This document shows, piece after piece, positions 43,486-52,552 of a DNA stretch of 64,000 nt. Under the pieces are notes generated by a model, which did not search any database, was not told the origin of the DNA, and worked only from the letters and a program-made list of their open reading frames with translations. Each line of letters starts with the position of its first letter. Position 1 is the first letter of the stretch. The DNA is from Pyrinomonadaceae bacterium (GTDB taxonomy: Bacteria; Acidobacteriota; Blastocatellia; Pyrinomonadales; Pyrinomonadaceae), in NCBI GenBank assembly GCA_036277115.1, contig DASUNM010000024.1:62001-126000 (forward strand), in the 5' to 3' direction. The position numbers were made by a program, and so were the translations under genes.

Positions 43486-43962
43486 TTGGGGACCGACTCA
43501 TCTTTTACCGACCCGGCGGTATCTCCGTTCGCGGAGTGTCCAACCTGTAAGCGATTGATCGCGCCGAAAGCCGAGTTCTGCCCACACTGCCGCGAACCGA
43601 TCGATCCCCAATACGCGAAACTCAGCACGTTCATCGTCGTTTTCAACACCGCGGCATGTAGCTCTGCCAACACAATCAAAACCGCCGAGTACGCGGCGAT
43701 CATTGTCTTTGTCGCCACCCTACTCGGAGTAATCATGGTCGCCCCCATGCTGGCTTTGGTGAACGTAGTTAACTCAGTGATGTCTATTGCGGCGATTATC
43801 TTATGGTTCCGCCGGTTTGGAAGGTTCGGGTTTGGCGATGCCGACTATGAGAAAGCTAAACGCGATATGCGAATTTCATTAGTCTTATGGATTGTTCTGC
43901 TGGCCGTTCAGGCACTGGCAATTGCTTATTTTCTCAAGTTTCGTCCGTTGCTGTGGAGCTGA
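43486..43962 (+). CDS. Zinc-ribbon membrane protein
   Basis: 158 residues, TTG start at 43486 supported by GAGG nine bases upstream. An N-terminal zinc ribbon (CPTCKRLIAPKAEFCPHC, residues 18-35) is followed by two hydrophobic segments in the middle (AAIIVFVATLLGVIMVAPMLALVNVV; SIAAIILWF) and one near the end (LVLWIVLLAVQALAIAYFL). Integral membrane protein of unknown function, on the same strand as the ABC genes and EF-G2, with gaps of 75 and 127 bases. Confidence 0.72.
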   Translation: MGTDSSFTDPAVSPFAECPTCKRLIAPKAEFCPHCREPIDPQYAKLSTFIVVFNTAACSSANTIKTAEYAAIIVFVATLLGVIMVAPMLALVNVVNSVMSIAAIILWFRRFGRFGFGDADYEKAKRDMRISLVLWIVLLAVQALAIAYFLKFRPLLWS

Positions 43963-44089
43963 ATGGGTCACCTTGCGTTCGCCCATTGCTCGCGATAAAT
44001 TACCCGTCAATCACAATCACGCCCGGCTTTTTCTACAGGAAACCACGGGGTGTCTGGGAATCAATCTCTGAAAGGATTCACTCGCTCTT

Positions 44090-46183
44090 ATGAAAGTTTA
44101 CGCCACCGAAGCCATTCGCAACCTTGCGGTCATTGGACATGGCGACGCAGGGAAGACGCAACTGGTTAGTTCGCTTCTCTACGTCGCAGGCACCACGCCC
44201 CGCTGGGGCAAGGTCGATGAGGGCACGACCACTACCGATCACGAAGAAGACTCGATTGCCCGCAAGATCACCCTTAACACCGGACTCGCCCACCTCGAAC
44301 ATAAAGAAACTAAAGTCAATTTGATCGACACGCCGGGATACGCCGCGTTCGTGTCGCACGCGCGGCCGGCCGTGCGCGTCGCCGACTGCGGCGTCGTGGT
44401 GGTTGATGGCGTCAAAGGTGTCGAAGTGCAGACCGAAAAAGTTTGGAATTATGCGAATGAATTCATGTTGCCGCGCATGATGGTGGTGACGAAACTGGAT
44501 AAAGAGCATTCGGACATCGGAATCGCGCTCGACAGCGCGCACAACGTTTTCAAGCGAGCCATCGTTCCTTTCACTCTCCCCATTGGTAAAGAAGCCGGCT
44601 TCAAGGGCGTGGTCGATGTCGTCCACATGAAGGCCTACGAATTCGACGCGAATGGAAAGGCTAAAGAGATCGAAATTCCCGCGGACGGCCGCGATGTGGT
44701 GGACAAAACGCGCGAACGAATCATTGAACTAGTCGCCGAGTCTGACGACGCGCTGATGGAGAAGTATTTTGAGCAGGGCACGCTCGAGGATTCGGATGTG
44801 CTGCCGAACATCACGAAAGCAATTGCCGCCAGCAAGCTCTGTCCCGTGTTCGCGGTTTCAACCACGAATCTGGTGGGACTCTCGACGTTGCTCGATCACA
44901 TCGTCGAGTTCGCGCCTGACCCGGCGCATCACGAAGCCGAACATGGCAAGAACGAAAAAGGCGAAGAAGAATCGCGCAAGTACTCAAGCAGCGAGTCGTT
45001 TTCCGCTTATTGCTTCCGCACAATTGCCGACCCGTTTGCCGGGCGCATCAATGTGTTCAAAGTCATCAGCGGCAAAGTCGGCACTGACGCGACCGTTTAC
45101 AACTGCTCGCGCAGCGTTTCTGAGCGTCTGGGCGCGCTGCACACAATCCAGGGCAAACAGCTCGACAAAGTTGCCGAAGCCAACGCCGGCGATATCATCG
45201 CCTGCGTGAAGCTGAAGGAAACTCAAACCGGCGACACGCTTTGCGACAAGGCGAAAGCCCTTGTTTACGATCCGGTTCAGTATCCCGAGCCGGCGATCGC
45301 CTTCGCGATTGAGCCGAAGTCGCGGCAGGACGAAGAGAAGATCAGCGTGGCGATTCACAAGATTTTGGAAGAGGATCCGTCGCTGTCATTCACGCGCGAC
45401 TCGCAGACGAAAGAGTTTTTGCTTGCCGGTTCAGGCCAGGTGCACGTTGAGACGGTCGTCGACAGACTTAAGAAGCGCTACAACGTCGAAGTGATGCTGC
45501 ATCCGCCGAAGGTGCCTTACAAAGAGACGATTACGCAGCGAGCGGAAGTACAGGGCCGGCACAAGAAACAGACCGGCGGCCGCGGCCAGTTTGGTGATTG
45601 CAAAGTCATCTTTGAACCATTGCCGCGCGGCGGCGGGTTTGCTTTTGAAGACAAGATCTTCGGGGGTTCTGTGCCCCAACAGTTTCGGCCCGCGATCGAA
45701 AAAGGAATTATTGAGGCCGCTTCACACGGAGCTATCGCCGGTTATCCGCTGGTCGATTTCAAAGTGCAGCTGATTGACGGCTCGTATCATAACGTCGATT
45801 CGGACGAGCATAGTTTCCGCGCCGCCGGCCGCAAGGCGTTCCGCAACGCCATGGAAAAAGTTAAGCCGACACTGCTGGAACCGATCATGGATGTTGAGAT
45901 TGAAGCGCCCCAGGAATGCAGCGGCGACATCATGGGCGACCTCAATTCACGTCGCGGGCGGGTGCAGGGAATGGATGCGCGCGGGAAAAACCAGGTCGTT
46001 AAGGCGCAAGTGCCTATGTCCGAGATGTTGAACTATCAATCGACGCTGAACTCGATCACCGCCGCGCGCGGCAGTTTTCACATGCAGTTCTCACACTACG
46101 ATCCGGTTCCGGGACAACTGGCCCAGAAGATTGTGCAGCAGGCGAAGGACGAAGGCCGCATTCGCGTAGCGGAAGAAGATTAA
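44090..46183 (+). CDS. Elongation factor G-like GTPase (EF-G2 type)
   Basis: 697 residues, full EF-G five-domain length: P-loop GHGDAGKTQL, G2 region EGTTTTDHEEDSIARKIT, G4 TKLD, then domains II to V (AQVPMSEMLNYQSTLNSIT near the end). The G3 motif reads DTPGY instead of DTPGH, so the catalytic His that activates the hydrolytic water is Tyr. This substitution, and TKLD in place of NKMD, typify the EF-G2 subgroup found next to a canonical EF-G in many bacteria; its cellular job is not well defined. It is alone, not in a str operon. Confidence 0.92.
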   Translation: MKVYATEAIRNLAVIGHGDAGKTQLVSSLLYVAGTTPRWGKVDEGTTTTDHEEDSIARKITLNTGLAHLEHKETKVNLIDTPGYAAFVSHARPAVRVADCGVVVVDGVKGVEVQTEKVWNYANEFMLPRMMVVTKLDKEHSDIGIALDSAHNVFKRAIVPFTLPIGKEAGFKGVVDVVHMKAYEFDANGKAKEIEIPADGRDVVDKTRERIIELVAESDDALMEKYFEQGTLEDSDVLPNITKAIAASKLCPVFAVSTTNLVGLSTLLDHIVEFAPDPAHHEAEHGKNEKGEEESRKYSSSESFSAYCFRTIADPFAGRINVFKVISGKVGTDATVYNCSRSVSERLGALHTIQGKQLDKVAEANAGDIIACVKLKETQTGDTLCDKAKALVYDPVQYPEPAIAFAIEPKSRQDEEKISVAIHKILEEDPSLSFTRDSQTKEFLLAGSGQVHVETVVDRLKKRYNVEVMLHPPKVPYKETITQRAEVQGRHKKQTGGRGQFGDCKVIFEPLPRGGGFAFEDKIFGGSVPQQFRPAIEKGIIEAASHGAIAGYPLVDFKVQLIDGSYHNVDSDEHSFRAAGRKAFRNAMEKVKPTLLEPIMDVEIEAPQECSGDIMGDLNSRRGRVQGMDARGKNQVVKAQVPMSEMLNYQSTLNSITAARGSFHMQFSHYDPVPGQLAQKIVQQAKDEGRIRVAEED

Positions 46184-46187
46184 TCGG

Positions 46188-46248
46188 TTGGTACTCATGC
46201 CTCCTGGCATGCTGCACGCCAGCGGCGTGCGTACCCACGTCTAGGGTT
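46188..46248. repeat. Interspersed double-hairpin element, GTACC family, copy 1
   Basis: GGTAC, then a CATGCC-TCCT-GGCATG hairpin, then GCACGCC-AGC-GGCGTGC, then GTACC. The second hairpin and flank (GCACGCCAGCGGCGTGCGTA) match 57538-57557 with one change. Confidence 0.7.
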
Positions 46249-46277
46249 CAACGCTACGTCTTGCTATTATTCCGGCC

Positions 46278-47273
46278 GTGGAGCGTCAGCCACAGCACTA
46301 TTCAAACCCGCCCAGGCGTCCTTTCGTGTCTCGCCCTCAACCGCGACGCAGAGGTCCTTCGACTTCCGGTTATATGGTCGCGTCCGCGGCAGCCGCGGCC
46401 GCCCTGTTCTTTGTGCTTTGGTGGATGTTGCAGAGCGAGGATCACCCGTGGGTGCCGGCCGGCCTGGCGGCGAGTGTCGTAATGCTGGTCGCGGCGTCAG
46501 CGCGCGGAGTAGTGATGCGGCGAGCGTGGACGCGTCACGTGTCGGAAGAGAACTCGACTCATAGGTCCAATGCGTCGCGCCGATCCGCGCCGGTAAAAGC
46601 GCAGCGGCCGACTTCGTTCTCGCAAACCGAGGCACTTCGTATTCTGGACCAGAAATCAAAAGAAGCCGACGGTGAGGGTTCGCTTCCCGAATCTCATTTG
46701 AAAGTTTTTCAGTTGTGCGGCGAGTTTCTTGAGACTGCCGATAGGTCGCTGGCCTCGCCGGCGGTCTCGTCGGAACGTCGGATCACGGTGCGCGCTCGAC
46801 AAGAGCGGGTGCGAGCGCTGCAAAAGCACCACATGCTTTCGTGGGCACGCGATTCGGCTCGATTGCTGACGCACCAGGCGCACCAGCAGGCCCGGCTTCA
46901 TGAGAAAATCGAGAGCGCGAACCGGGCGCTTGACTGCATCGATACAGCTTTAAAGAGCTATCCGGACAATGAAGAATTGCGCCGCTCGGGGACGGCGGTG
47001 CGCGAGTTCATGATTTCCAGTCGGGTGGCGCATTGGGTCGAGCTGGCCCAGCGCGCGACTTTCAAAGGCCGCTACCGGCGCGCGATCGATTGTTACCGCG
47101 ATGCTCTGTTTTACCTGACGCGAGCGGGCGCGGATCATCAAGTAGCTGCGGATCAGATTACTCGTGAAATAGAGTTGCTTCGAGCCCGGCTGAAGACGAC
47201 CCAGGCGGTAGATGGTCAACCCCCTTATCAGGCCAGAAAGCGGCAGCAACGGGCCGATAAGGGGGACGTGTGA
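46278..47273 (+). CDS. Membrane-anchored helical protein of unknown function
   Basis: 331 residues, GTG start. A Pro/Arg-rich N-terminal tail (about 1-30), two hydrophobic segments (VASAAAAAALFFVLWWML; VPAGLAASVVMLVAASARGVVM), then a cytoplasmic helical domain (about 105-310) with TPR-like pairs (ALDCIDTALKSYPDNEELRRSG; RATFKGRYRRAIDCYRDALFYLT). It overlaps by 4 bases with a zinc-ribbon gene (GTGA), which is followed by a polysaccharide-export gene. Function unknown. Confidence 0.75.
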   Translation: MERQPQHYSNPPRRPFVSRPQPRRRGPSTSGYMVASAAAAAALFFVLWWMLQSEDHPWVPAGLAASVVMLVAASARGVVMRRAWTRHVSEENSTHRSNASRRSAPVKAQRPTSFSQTEALRILDQKSKEADGEGSLPESHLKVFQLCGEFLETADRSLASPAVSSERRITVRARQERVRALQKHHMLSWARDSARLLTHQAHQQARLHEKIESANRALDCIDTALKSYPDNEELRRSGTAVREFMISSRVAHWVELAQRATFKGRYRRAIDCYRDALFYLTRAGADHQVAADQITREIELLRARLKTTQAVDGQPPYQARKRQQRADKGDV

Positions 47274-47452
47274 AAGCCATTACCAGCAAATGCCCTCGGT
47301 GCGGCAGCAGCAAAATTCGCCGTGGTTATAAACGTACGCCGTGGTTCATCCGTATGTTTGGCATACGGTCCCTTTTGTGCGATCATTGCAACTGGTTATT
47401 CACAGGTTTCGGCATCATGCTGTCTCCCCGAGCATCCAAGCGCCGTGAGTAG
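47270..47452 (+). CDS. Small zinc-ribbon protein
   Basis: 60 residues. CPRCGSSKIRRGY at residue 8 and CDHCNWLFTGFG near residue 37 form a four-Cys zinc ribbon with basic residues between. It starts on a GTG overlapping the stop of the preceding gene by 4 bases (GTGA), so it is translationally coupled. The hydrophobic tail after the second CxxC (WLFTGFGIMLSP) might touch membrane. Function unknown. Confidence 0.75.
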   Translation: MKAITSKCPRCGSSKIRRGYKRTPWFIRMFGIRSLLCDHCNWLFTGFGIMLSPRASKRRE

Positions 47453-47512
47453 AACGCCAATCAAACGAAATCGTCTTTGGTCGATTTCAGCCGACTTATC
47501 GAGGTTTTTGCC

Positions 47513-48547
47513 ATGAGAAATAAACTCCTAATTTTGTTCGCGGTGTTCGCGGCCCTCGGGGTCACCGCGCTGGCGCAGACGCAGAGTGGCGGCGGTGATT
47601 TTCAACCGTCATCCGTTGATAACCAGGGCATCCGGCGGTACCGGATGGGCGCGGGCGACATCCTCGATGTTAGAGTTTTTGGCCAGCCGGATCTGACCTC
47701 GGCGGTCGAAGTGGACGAAGATGGAAACATCTCTTCGTTGCCCTTCATCGAAGATCCCATTCCCGCGAAATGCAAGAACGAAAAAGAAGTGCAAAAGCTC
47801 ATCACTGAAGCGTACGCGAAATACATCGTGAAGCCGCGAGTTAGCGTTCGTATCACTGAGCGCCGGAGCCGTCCGCCTGCCATCGTATTTGGCGCCGTGC
47901 GATTGCCTTCGCGCGTTTCCATGAATCGTCGCCTGCGACTGCACGAAGTCTTGGTGACAGCCGGCGGAGTCACCCAGAACGCGAGCGGGACCATCGATAT
48001 TCTCCACACGGAAAATGAGATGTGTGTTGAGCCTGAAGAAGTTCCGACTACTGTGGCCGCCGCTTCTGCGGTGGCAGCAAATCACAGTAAAGAATCAGAT
48101 ATTGGGAAACTCGAATCCTTCAAGATCATAGATCTTAAAGGTGGCTCGGCGGCAAACAATCCGTACATCCGTCCGGGTGACATTGTAATCGTGAACGAAG
48201 GCGACCCGGTCTTTATCACCGGCGCCGTATTCCAGCCGCGCGAAATGATTATCAAGGACCAAATCACGCTGTCGCGCGCGATCGCCATGGCGGGCGGGCC
48301 GCAGAAGCTGGCGAACACCTCGCAAGTACACATTTACCGGAAGAAGGATGGCAAGATCGGATCGGAAGATTTGAAATTCGACTACGATGCGATTCGTAAA
48401 GGAAAAGCGCCGGACGTTCTGCTTCAGGCTTATGACATCGTCGATGTGCGGCCAGTCGGAACATTTTCTCCGAAGAGCCTCGGCGAAATGCTGAAGGGCA
48501 TGAGCATGGGTACTCTGGGTTCGCTGCCGATGCGAATCCCATTCTAA
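47513..48547 (+). CDS. Polysaccharide-export / SLBB-domain protein (Wza-like)
   Basis: 344 residues from the ATG at 47513 (GAGG eight bases upstream). Signal peptide (LLILFAVFAALGVTALAQ), a Poly_export domain (about 30-120: YRMGAGDILDVRVFGQPDLTSAVEVDEDG, SVRITERRSRP), then SLBB-like beta-grasp units (PAIVFGAVRLPSRV; DPVFITGAVFQPREMIIKDQITLSRAIAMAGG). Such proteins form the periplasmic part or outer-membrane gate of capsule or exopolysaccharide export. No lipobox Cys is visible, so it is likely soluble periplasmic or inserted without lipid. No Wzc/Wzx/Wzy gene is nearby; the operon ends at a clear terminator. Confidence 0.87.
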   Translation: MRNKLLILFAVFAALGVTALAQTQSGGGDFQPSSVDNQGIRRYRMGAGDILDVRVFGQPDLTSAVEVDEDGNISSLPFIEDPIPAKCKNEKEVQKLITEAYAKYIVKPRVSVRITERRSRPPAIVFGAVRLPSRVSMNRRLRLHEVLVTAGGVTQNASGTIDILHTENEMCVEPEEVPTTVAAASAVAANHSKESDIGKLESFKIIDLKGGSAANNPYIRPGDIVIVNEGDPVFITGAVFQPREMIIKDQITLSRAIAMAGGPQKLANTSQVHIYRKKDGKIGSEDLKFDYDAIRKGKAPDVLLQAYDIVDVRPVGTFSPKSLGEMLKGMSMGTLGSLPMRIPF

Positions 48548-48576
48548 GTTGGAATTCTGAAACTAGTTTCGAAGCG

Positions 48577-48607
48577 AAAGGCTGGTTCGAAAGCCAGCCT
48601 TTCTTTT
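48577..48607 (+). terminator. Rho-independent terminator of the polysaccharide-export gene
   Basis: Stem AAAGGCTGG / CCAGCCTTT, 8-base loop, followed by CTTTT. It ends 30 to 60 bases after the export-gene stop. Confidence 0.85.
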
Positions 48608-48614
48608 GTGTGAT

Positions 48615-48869
48615 ATGAGTCAGAAGATACAAGCGAAGAAGACTGGAAAACGCCGCTGGCTTACCTACCTTTGGATTGTTGGGATCCTGGTGGTCGTCTC
48701 AACCCTCATTTATTTCGAGCGCACGGCGCTGCTTTACGTGCTCGCCACTCTTGGTGTTACGGCGCTGCTTTTGATCGTGGCGTTTGCTGACCTGGGCGGT
48801 GACGAGCGTTCGCCCGATGCGGCAGGCAATATCGCCGCTCCAAACTCTTCCAATCTCGCCAACAAGTAA
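48615..48869 (+). CDS. Small two-helix membrane protein
   Basis: 84 residues from the ATG at 48615 just beyond the terminator T-run. A Lys-rich start, then two hydrophobic helices (LTYLWIVGILVVVSTLIYF; LLYVLATLGVTALLLIVAFA) and a polar tail. Unknown function. An upstream in-frame TTG is inside the terminator and is rejected. It converges with the VWA gene at 48880. Confidence 0.65.
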   Translation: MSQKIQAKKTGKRRWLTYLWIVGILVVVSTLIYFERTALLYVLATLGVTALLLIVAFADLGGDERSPDAAGNIAAPNSSNLANK

Positions 48870-48879
48870 CTGGAAAGCG

Positions 48880-49953
48880 CTAAGTCTTTGGCGCGACGTA
48901 GCTGCGTCTTGCCTTAACTACCAGCTTGGTTTTAGTGTTTTGCGCGGCCGCGCCGACGTCAATCTTCAGCTTCCGAGTGGTCCCATCCCGATTCTTGTTT
49001 GTCGAAGTAAACGCCAGGTTATAGCGAGTCCGCAGGTGGCTGATTAAGTCGGCGAACGTCGTATCGAGCCTTTCCGGTTTGTCCGAGAGAATCTCGCCGC
49101 CAGTTTCATCGGCCAGCTTTTTAATGTCCATGTAAGGAGCGCCACCGAGCTTGCCGAAGCGGGTCGCCCAAACCATCATTGCGTTTTCCATTTGTTGTCC
49201 GGCAGTTTTCGGCACAATCGCCGAAACCACCGCGCCCGATTCGTAGATTGCCTGGGCCGCGGCCTTGCCCGACATTCCACTGGGACAGTCAAAGTCGCGA
49301 GTGACTCCGGTAATCACGACGATTACGCGCCGCCCGATCGGATTGCCGGCCTTTTGCACGTAATCGGCCGCGGCGCCGAATGCTTTGTTCAAGCAGTGGC
49401 GCCCATGCTCTTCATGCGGCGGCACGCGATCCAGCGATTTGGAGACCAGCTCACGGTCGCGCGTGAACTCCTGCAGCAGCTCAACTTCATCGTGATAACT
49501 CATGAAAGCCACCTCGTCGCTGGGTTTCAGACGGGCGATTGCTTGTCGTGCCGCTTCACGCACCTCCGTCCCGAATGGGTCGAGACAGGCGCCGCGATCA
49601 ACCAACAGCAGCATAGAGATGGGCAAGCTGTCCTGGCTGAAGTGTGTGATCGTCTGCTTCACTCCGTCCTCTGAAAGCGTAAAGTCTGCTTGGCGCAGAT
49701 CGCCGACGACACGGGCGCTTTTTTTCTCCAGCACGAGCGCATCCACGGTGATCAAATCAACGTCGACCTTTAGAACTTCATCGCTGCGGCCTGGTGCCGA
49801 ATAGGGTTGACTGGCAACGGTCCGCGGCCGCGATTGCGACTGCGCGGAAAACAAAAAGGGAAGTGCGATTGCCGCCAGAAGTCCGGCCAGCAATGCCGTA
49901 CCCAGTTTTAGTGGTGATGAGGTGAAAGACGTTAGAAAAGTCGGGTTCTTCAT
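48880..49953 (-). CDS. VWFA-related secreted protein (acidobacterial type)
   Basis: 357 residues. N-terminal hydrophobic export segment (GTALLAGLLAAIALPFLFSAQ), then the beta segment usually seen in VWFA-related acidobacterial proteins (VDLITVDALVLEKKSARVVGDLRQADFTLSEDGVKQTI) and a VWA domain (about 110-330: ISMLLLVDRGACLDPFGTEVREAARQ, VIVVITGVTRDFDCP, ADETGGEILSDKPERL, HLRTRYNLAFTSTN). The MIDAS DxSxS is degenerate (DRGAC). These proteins are secreted, occur in many copies per genome, and have no known function. It converges with the small membrane gene. Confidence 0.87.
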   Translation of the reverse strand: MKNPTFLTSFTSSPLKLGTALLAGLLAAIALPFLFSAQSQSRPRTVASQPYSAPGRSDEVLKVDVDLITVDALVLEKKSARVVGDLRQADFTLSEDGVKQTITHFSQDSLPISMLLLVDRGACLDPFGTEVREAARQAIARLKPSDEVAFMSYHDEVELLQEFTRDRELVSKSLDRVPPHEEHGRHCLNKAFGAAADYVQKAGNPIGRRVIVVITGVTRDFDCPSGMSGKAAAQAIYESGAVVSAIVPKTAGQQMENAMMVWATRFGKLGGAPYMDIKKLADETGGEILSDKPERLDTTFADLISHLRTRYNLAFTSTNKNRDGTTRKLKIDVGAAAQNTKTKLVVKARRSYVAPKT

Positions 49954-50203
49954 GAGCTTCTCCTCCTGTTCTGCGAAACGGTTTAGAAACCAGAGGAGAG
50001 CCGGTGTGTGGTTTTACGCGCTACCTGGGAAGAGTTTCAGTTGGGCCGGAGAGGTGAGAATAATAATCAAATCCGGCGGCTACGCAAAGGCAAATTTTCG
50101 TCGAGGGATTTACCGGTAACACGCTTTGGCTTTTCCGGCCGTGTCGATTACAGTATGCAGCGTCCCCGACATCAGTTTTCAGCTGTTCCGGAGGTTTAAT
50201 TTA

Positions 50204-52381
50204 ATGAAGAAGACGAAGTATGCATTCCTGTTTCTCGCCTTGGTGGCCGTGCTGTCCCTGTCTGTGGCCAGTCCGCTTCGACTGGCGCAAGCGCAGAAGA
50301 ATGGTGATGGCGGCGCCAGTTCGCCACTTAAGTATCCTGAAACTAAGACCGTCACGACGGTCGATACTTACTTTGGTACTGAGGTAGCCGACCCTTATCG
50401 ATGGCTCGAGAACAACGACTCGCCCGAAGTGGCCGCCTGGGTCGAGGCCCAGAACAAAGTGACATTTGGTTACCTTGATCAAATTTCCTATCGCACCGCG
50501 GTCAAGGACCGGCTGACTAAGCTTTTCAACTATCCGAAGTATGGCGCTCCCCAACGTCGTGGTGAATGGTTTATTTCGTCAAAGAATGACGGTCTCCAGA
50601 ACCAAAGCGTGGTGTACATCCACAAAGGTCTGGATGGGCCGCGCGAAGTCCTGCTTGACCCGAACAAGTTTTCCGCGGAGGGAACGTCGCAGTTGCGTGG
50701 ACCGCAGTGGTCGCCGAAAGGAAAATACTACTTGTACGGCGTGTCAAAAGGCGGTTCAGACTGGAACGACGTCTACGTTCTGGACGTGGCCACGAAAAAG
50801 CCATTGTCTGATCATTTGACCTTTATTAAGAACGGGACGGGTTCATGGCTGGGCGAAGAGGGCTTTTTCTACAGCCGCTATCCGGAGCCGGAAAAAGGGA
50901 AAGAGCTTTATAAGCAGAACGAGTTTCAGCAAGTCTATTACCATAAGTTAGGCACACCGCAGTCCCAGGACGAACTGGTTTACGAAGATAAGAAGAACGG
51001 GCAGCGGTTTCACAGTGTTGGCGTAACTGAAGATGAACGCTTCGCCATTCTCTATGTGTCGGAACGTGGCAAGGGAATGGACGGCAACGCTCTCTTCTTC
51101 CGCGATCTGAAAAAGGGCGACAAAACTTTCACACCGATCATGGCGGACATCACGAACGACAGCTTCTCCGTCATCGAAAACATGGGTGACAAGTTCCTGA
51201 TTGAAACCAACCATAAGGCGCCGAACGGCAAAGTTGTCCTTTACGATCCGGCCACGAAAACCTGGACAGATGTGATCCCCGAGAAACCCGAACCGCTGCA
51301 ACAATCAGGCACTGCGGGTGGCAAGATGTTCGTCACGTATCTGAAGGACGTCACGACGCGCGCGTACGTGTACAGCCTCGACGGCAAGCTCGAGAATGAA
51401 ATTATTCTGCCGGGCCTGGGATCGGCCGGTGGCTTTGGCGGTTGGAAAGACGACAAGTTCGTCTTCTATAGCTTCACGTCATTCAACTATCCGCCGACAA
51501 TTTTCAAGTATGACATCGCGACGAAAAAGTCTTCTCTATTTCGCGCGGTCGAGATTCCCGGGTTCAATGCCACCGATTACGAAGTGAAGCAGGTTTTCTA
51601 CAACAGCAAGGACGGCACGCGCGTGCCGATGTTCCTGACCTACAAGAAGGGCCTGAAGCTTGATGGCAACAACCCGACGGTGCTCTACGGTTATGGCGGT
51701 TTCAACGTCAATAACAGTCCGGGCTTCAGCGCGCTCAGGATTGCGCTGCTCGAACAGGGCGTCGTCTACGCGTCCGCGAACCTGCGCGGCGGGGGCGAGT
51801 ACGGCGAGAAATGGCACGAAGCCGGAATGAAACTCAAAAAGCAGAACGTGTTCGATGATTTCATTGCCGCGGCGGAGTGGCTGATCAAGAGCAAGTACAC
51901 TTCCTCGAACAAGCTGGCGATTCAGGGCGCTTCGAACGGCGGTTTGCTGGTCGGCGCGGTCGCGAATCAGCGTCCGGATTTGTTCAAAGTAGTGCACCAG
52001 CACGCGGGTGTGATGGACATGCTGCGTTACCACACGTTCACCATTGGCTGGAACTGGGCGGCGGACTATGGCCGCAGCGACGCGAACGAAGCTGAGTTCA
52101 AAGCGCTGCATGCCTACTCGCCGATTCACAACACCAAGCCGGGGACGAAGTATCCGGCAGTGCTTATCACTACCGCCGATCACGACGATCGCGTGGTGCC
52201 GGCGCACTCGTTTAAGTACGCTGCGGCCATGCAGGCGGCGCAGGGCGGGGACAACCCGATTATTATCCGCATCGATACCAAATCGGGTCACGGCGCCAGC
52301 AGCACCACCAAAGCTTTGGAGCAGAACGCGGACATTTTCTCGTTCATGTTCTACAACTGGGGCGTCACGCCTAAGTTGTAA
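50204..52381 (+). CDS. Prolyl oligopeptidase, S9 family, exported
   Basis: 725 residues from the ATG at 50204, preceded by GGAGG at good distance; a longer reading to 50126 has none. Signal peptide (YAFLFLALVAVLSLSVASPLRLAQA), a seven-blade propeller (about 80-430, opening with DPYRWLENNDSPEVAAWVEAQN) and an alpha/beta hydrolase domain. The catalytic triad is recognisable: Ser577 in GASNGG, the Asp in DHDDRVVP, the His in SGHGA. It hydrolyses the bond after proline in oligopeptides, here in the periplasm or outside. Ends at a strong palindromic terminator. Confidence 0.95.
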   Translation: MKKTKYAFLFLALVAVLSLSVASPLRLAQAQKNGDGGASSPLKYPETKTVTTVDTYFGTEVADPYRWLENNDSPEVAAWVEAQNKVTFGYLDQISYRTAVKDRLTKLFNYPKYGAPQRRGEWFISSKNDGLQNQSVVYIHKGLDGPREVLLDPNKFSAEGTSQLRGPQWSPKGKYYLYGVSKGGSDWNDVYVLDVATKKPLSDHLTFIKNGTGSWLGEEGFFYSRYPEPEKGKELYKQNEFQQVYYHKLGTPQSQDELVYEDKKNGQRFHSVGVTEDERFAILYVSERGKGMDGNALFFRDLKKGDKTFTPIMADITNDSFSVIENMGDKFLIETNHKAPNGKVVLYDPATKTWTDVIPEKPEPLQQSGTAGGKMFVTYLKDVTTRAYVYSLDGKLENEIILPGLGSAGGFGGWKDDKFVFYSFTSFNYPPTIFKYDIATKKSSLFRAVEIPGFNATDYEVKQVFYNSKDGTRVPMFLTYKKGLKLDGNNPTVLYGYGGFNVNNSPGFSALRIALLEQGVVYASANLRGGGEYGEKWHEAGMKLKKQNVFDDFIAAAEWLIKSKYTSSNKLAIQGASNGGLLVGAVANQRPDLFKVVHQHAGVMDMLRYHTFTIGWNWAADYGRSDANEAEFKALHAYSPIHNTKPGTKYPAVLITTADHDDRVVPAHSFKYAAAMQAAQGGDNPIIIRIDTKSGHGASSTTKALEQNADIFSFMFYNWGVTPKL

Positions 52382-52454
52382 GGCTGGGACCGCGGGCATC
52401 CTGCCCGCACTTAATAAACACCACTCGCGCAGCGAGGGTCCGTCAAAAAGATAG

Positions 52455-52497
52455 CCCAGGGTAAGTCCCGACACGTCGGGACCCACCCTGGGTTTTT
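52455..52497 (+). terminator. Palindromic terminator, CCCAGGGT family, copy 1
   Basis: Outer stem CCCAGGGT / ACCCTGGG and inner stem GTCCCGAC / GTCGGGAC, followed by TTTTT on plus and, after a short gap, CTATCTTTTT on minus. It therefore suits both the prolyl oligopeptidase gene and the converging M23 gene. Confidence 0.8.
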
Positions 52498-52552
52498 CTA
52501 TTTCATTTGATTTCATCGCGCTGAAGGCGCGAAAGAACAGGCAGCTGCAGTG

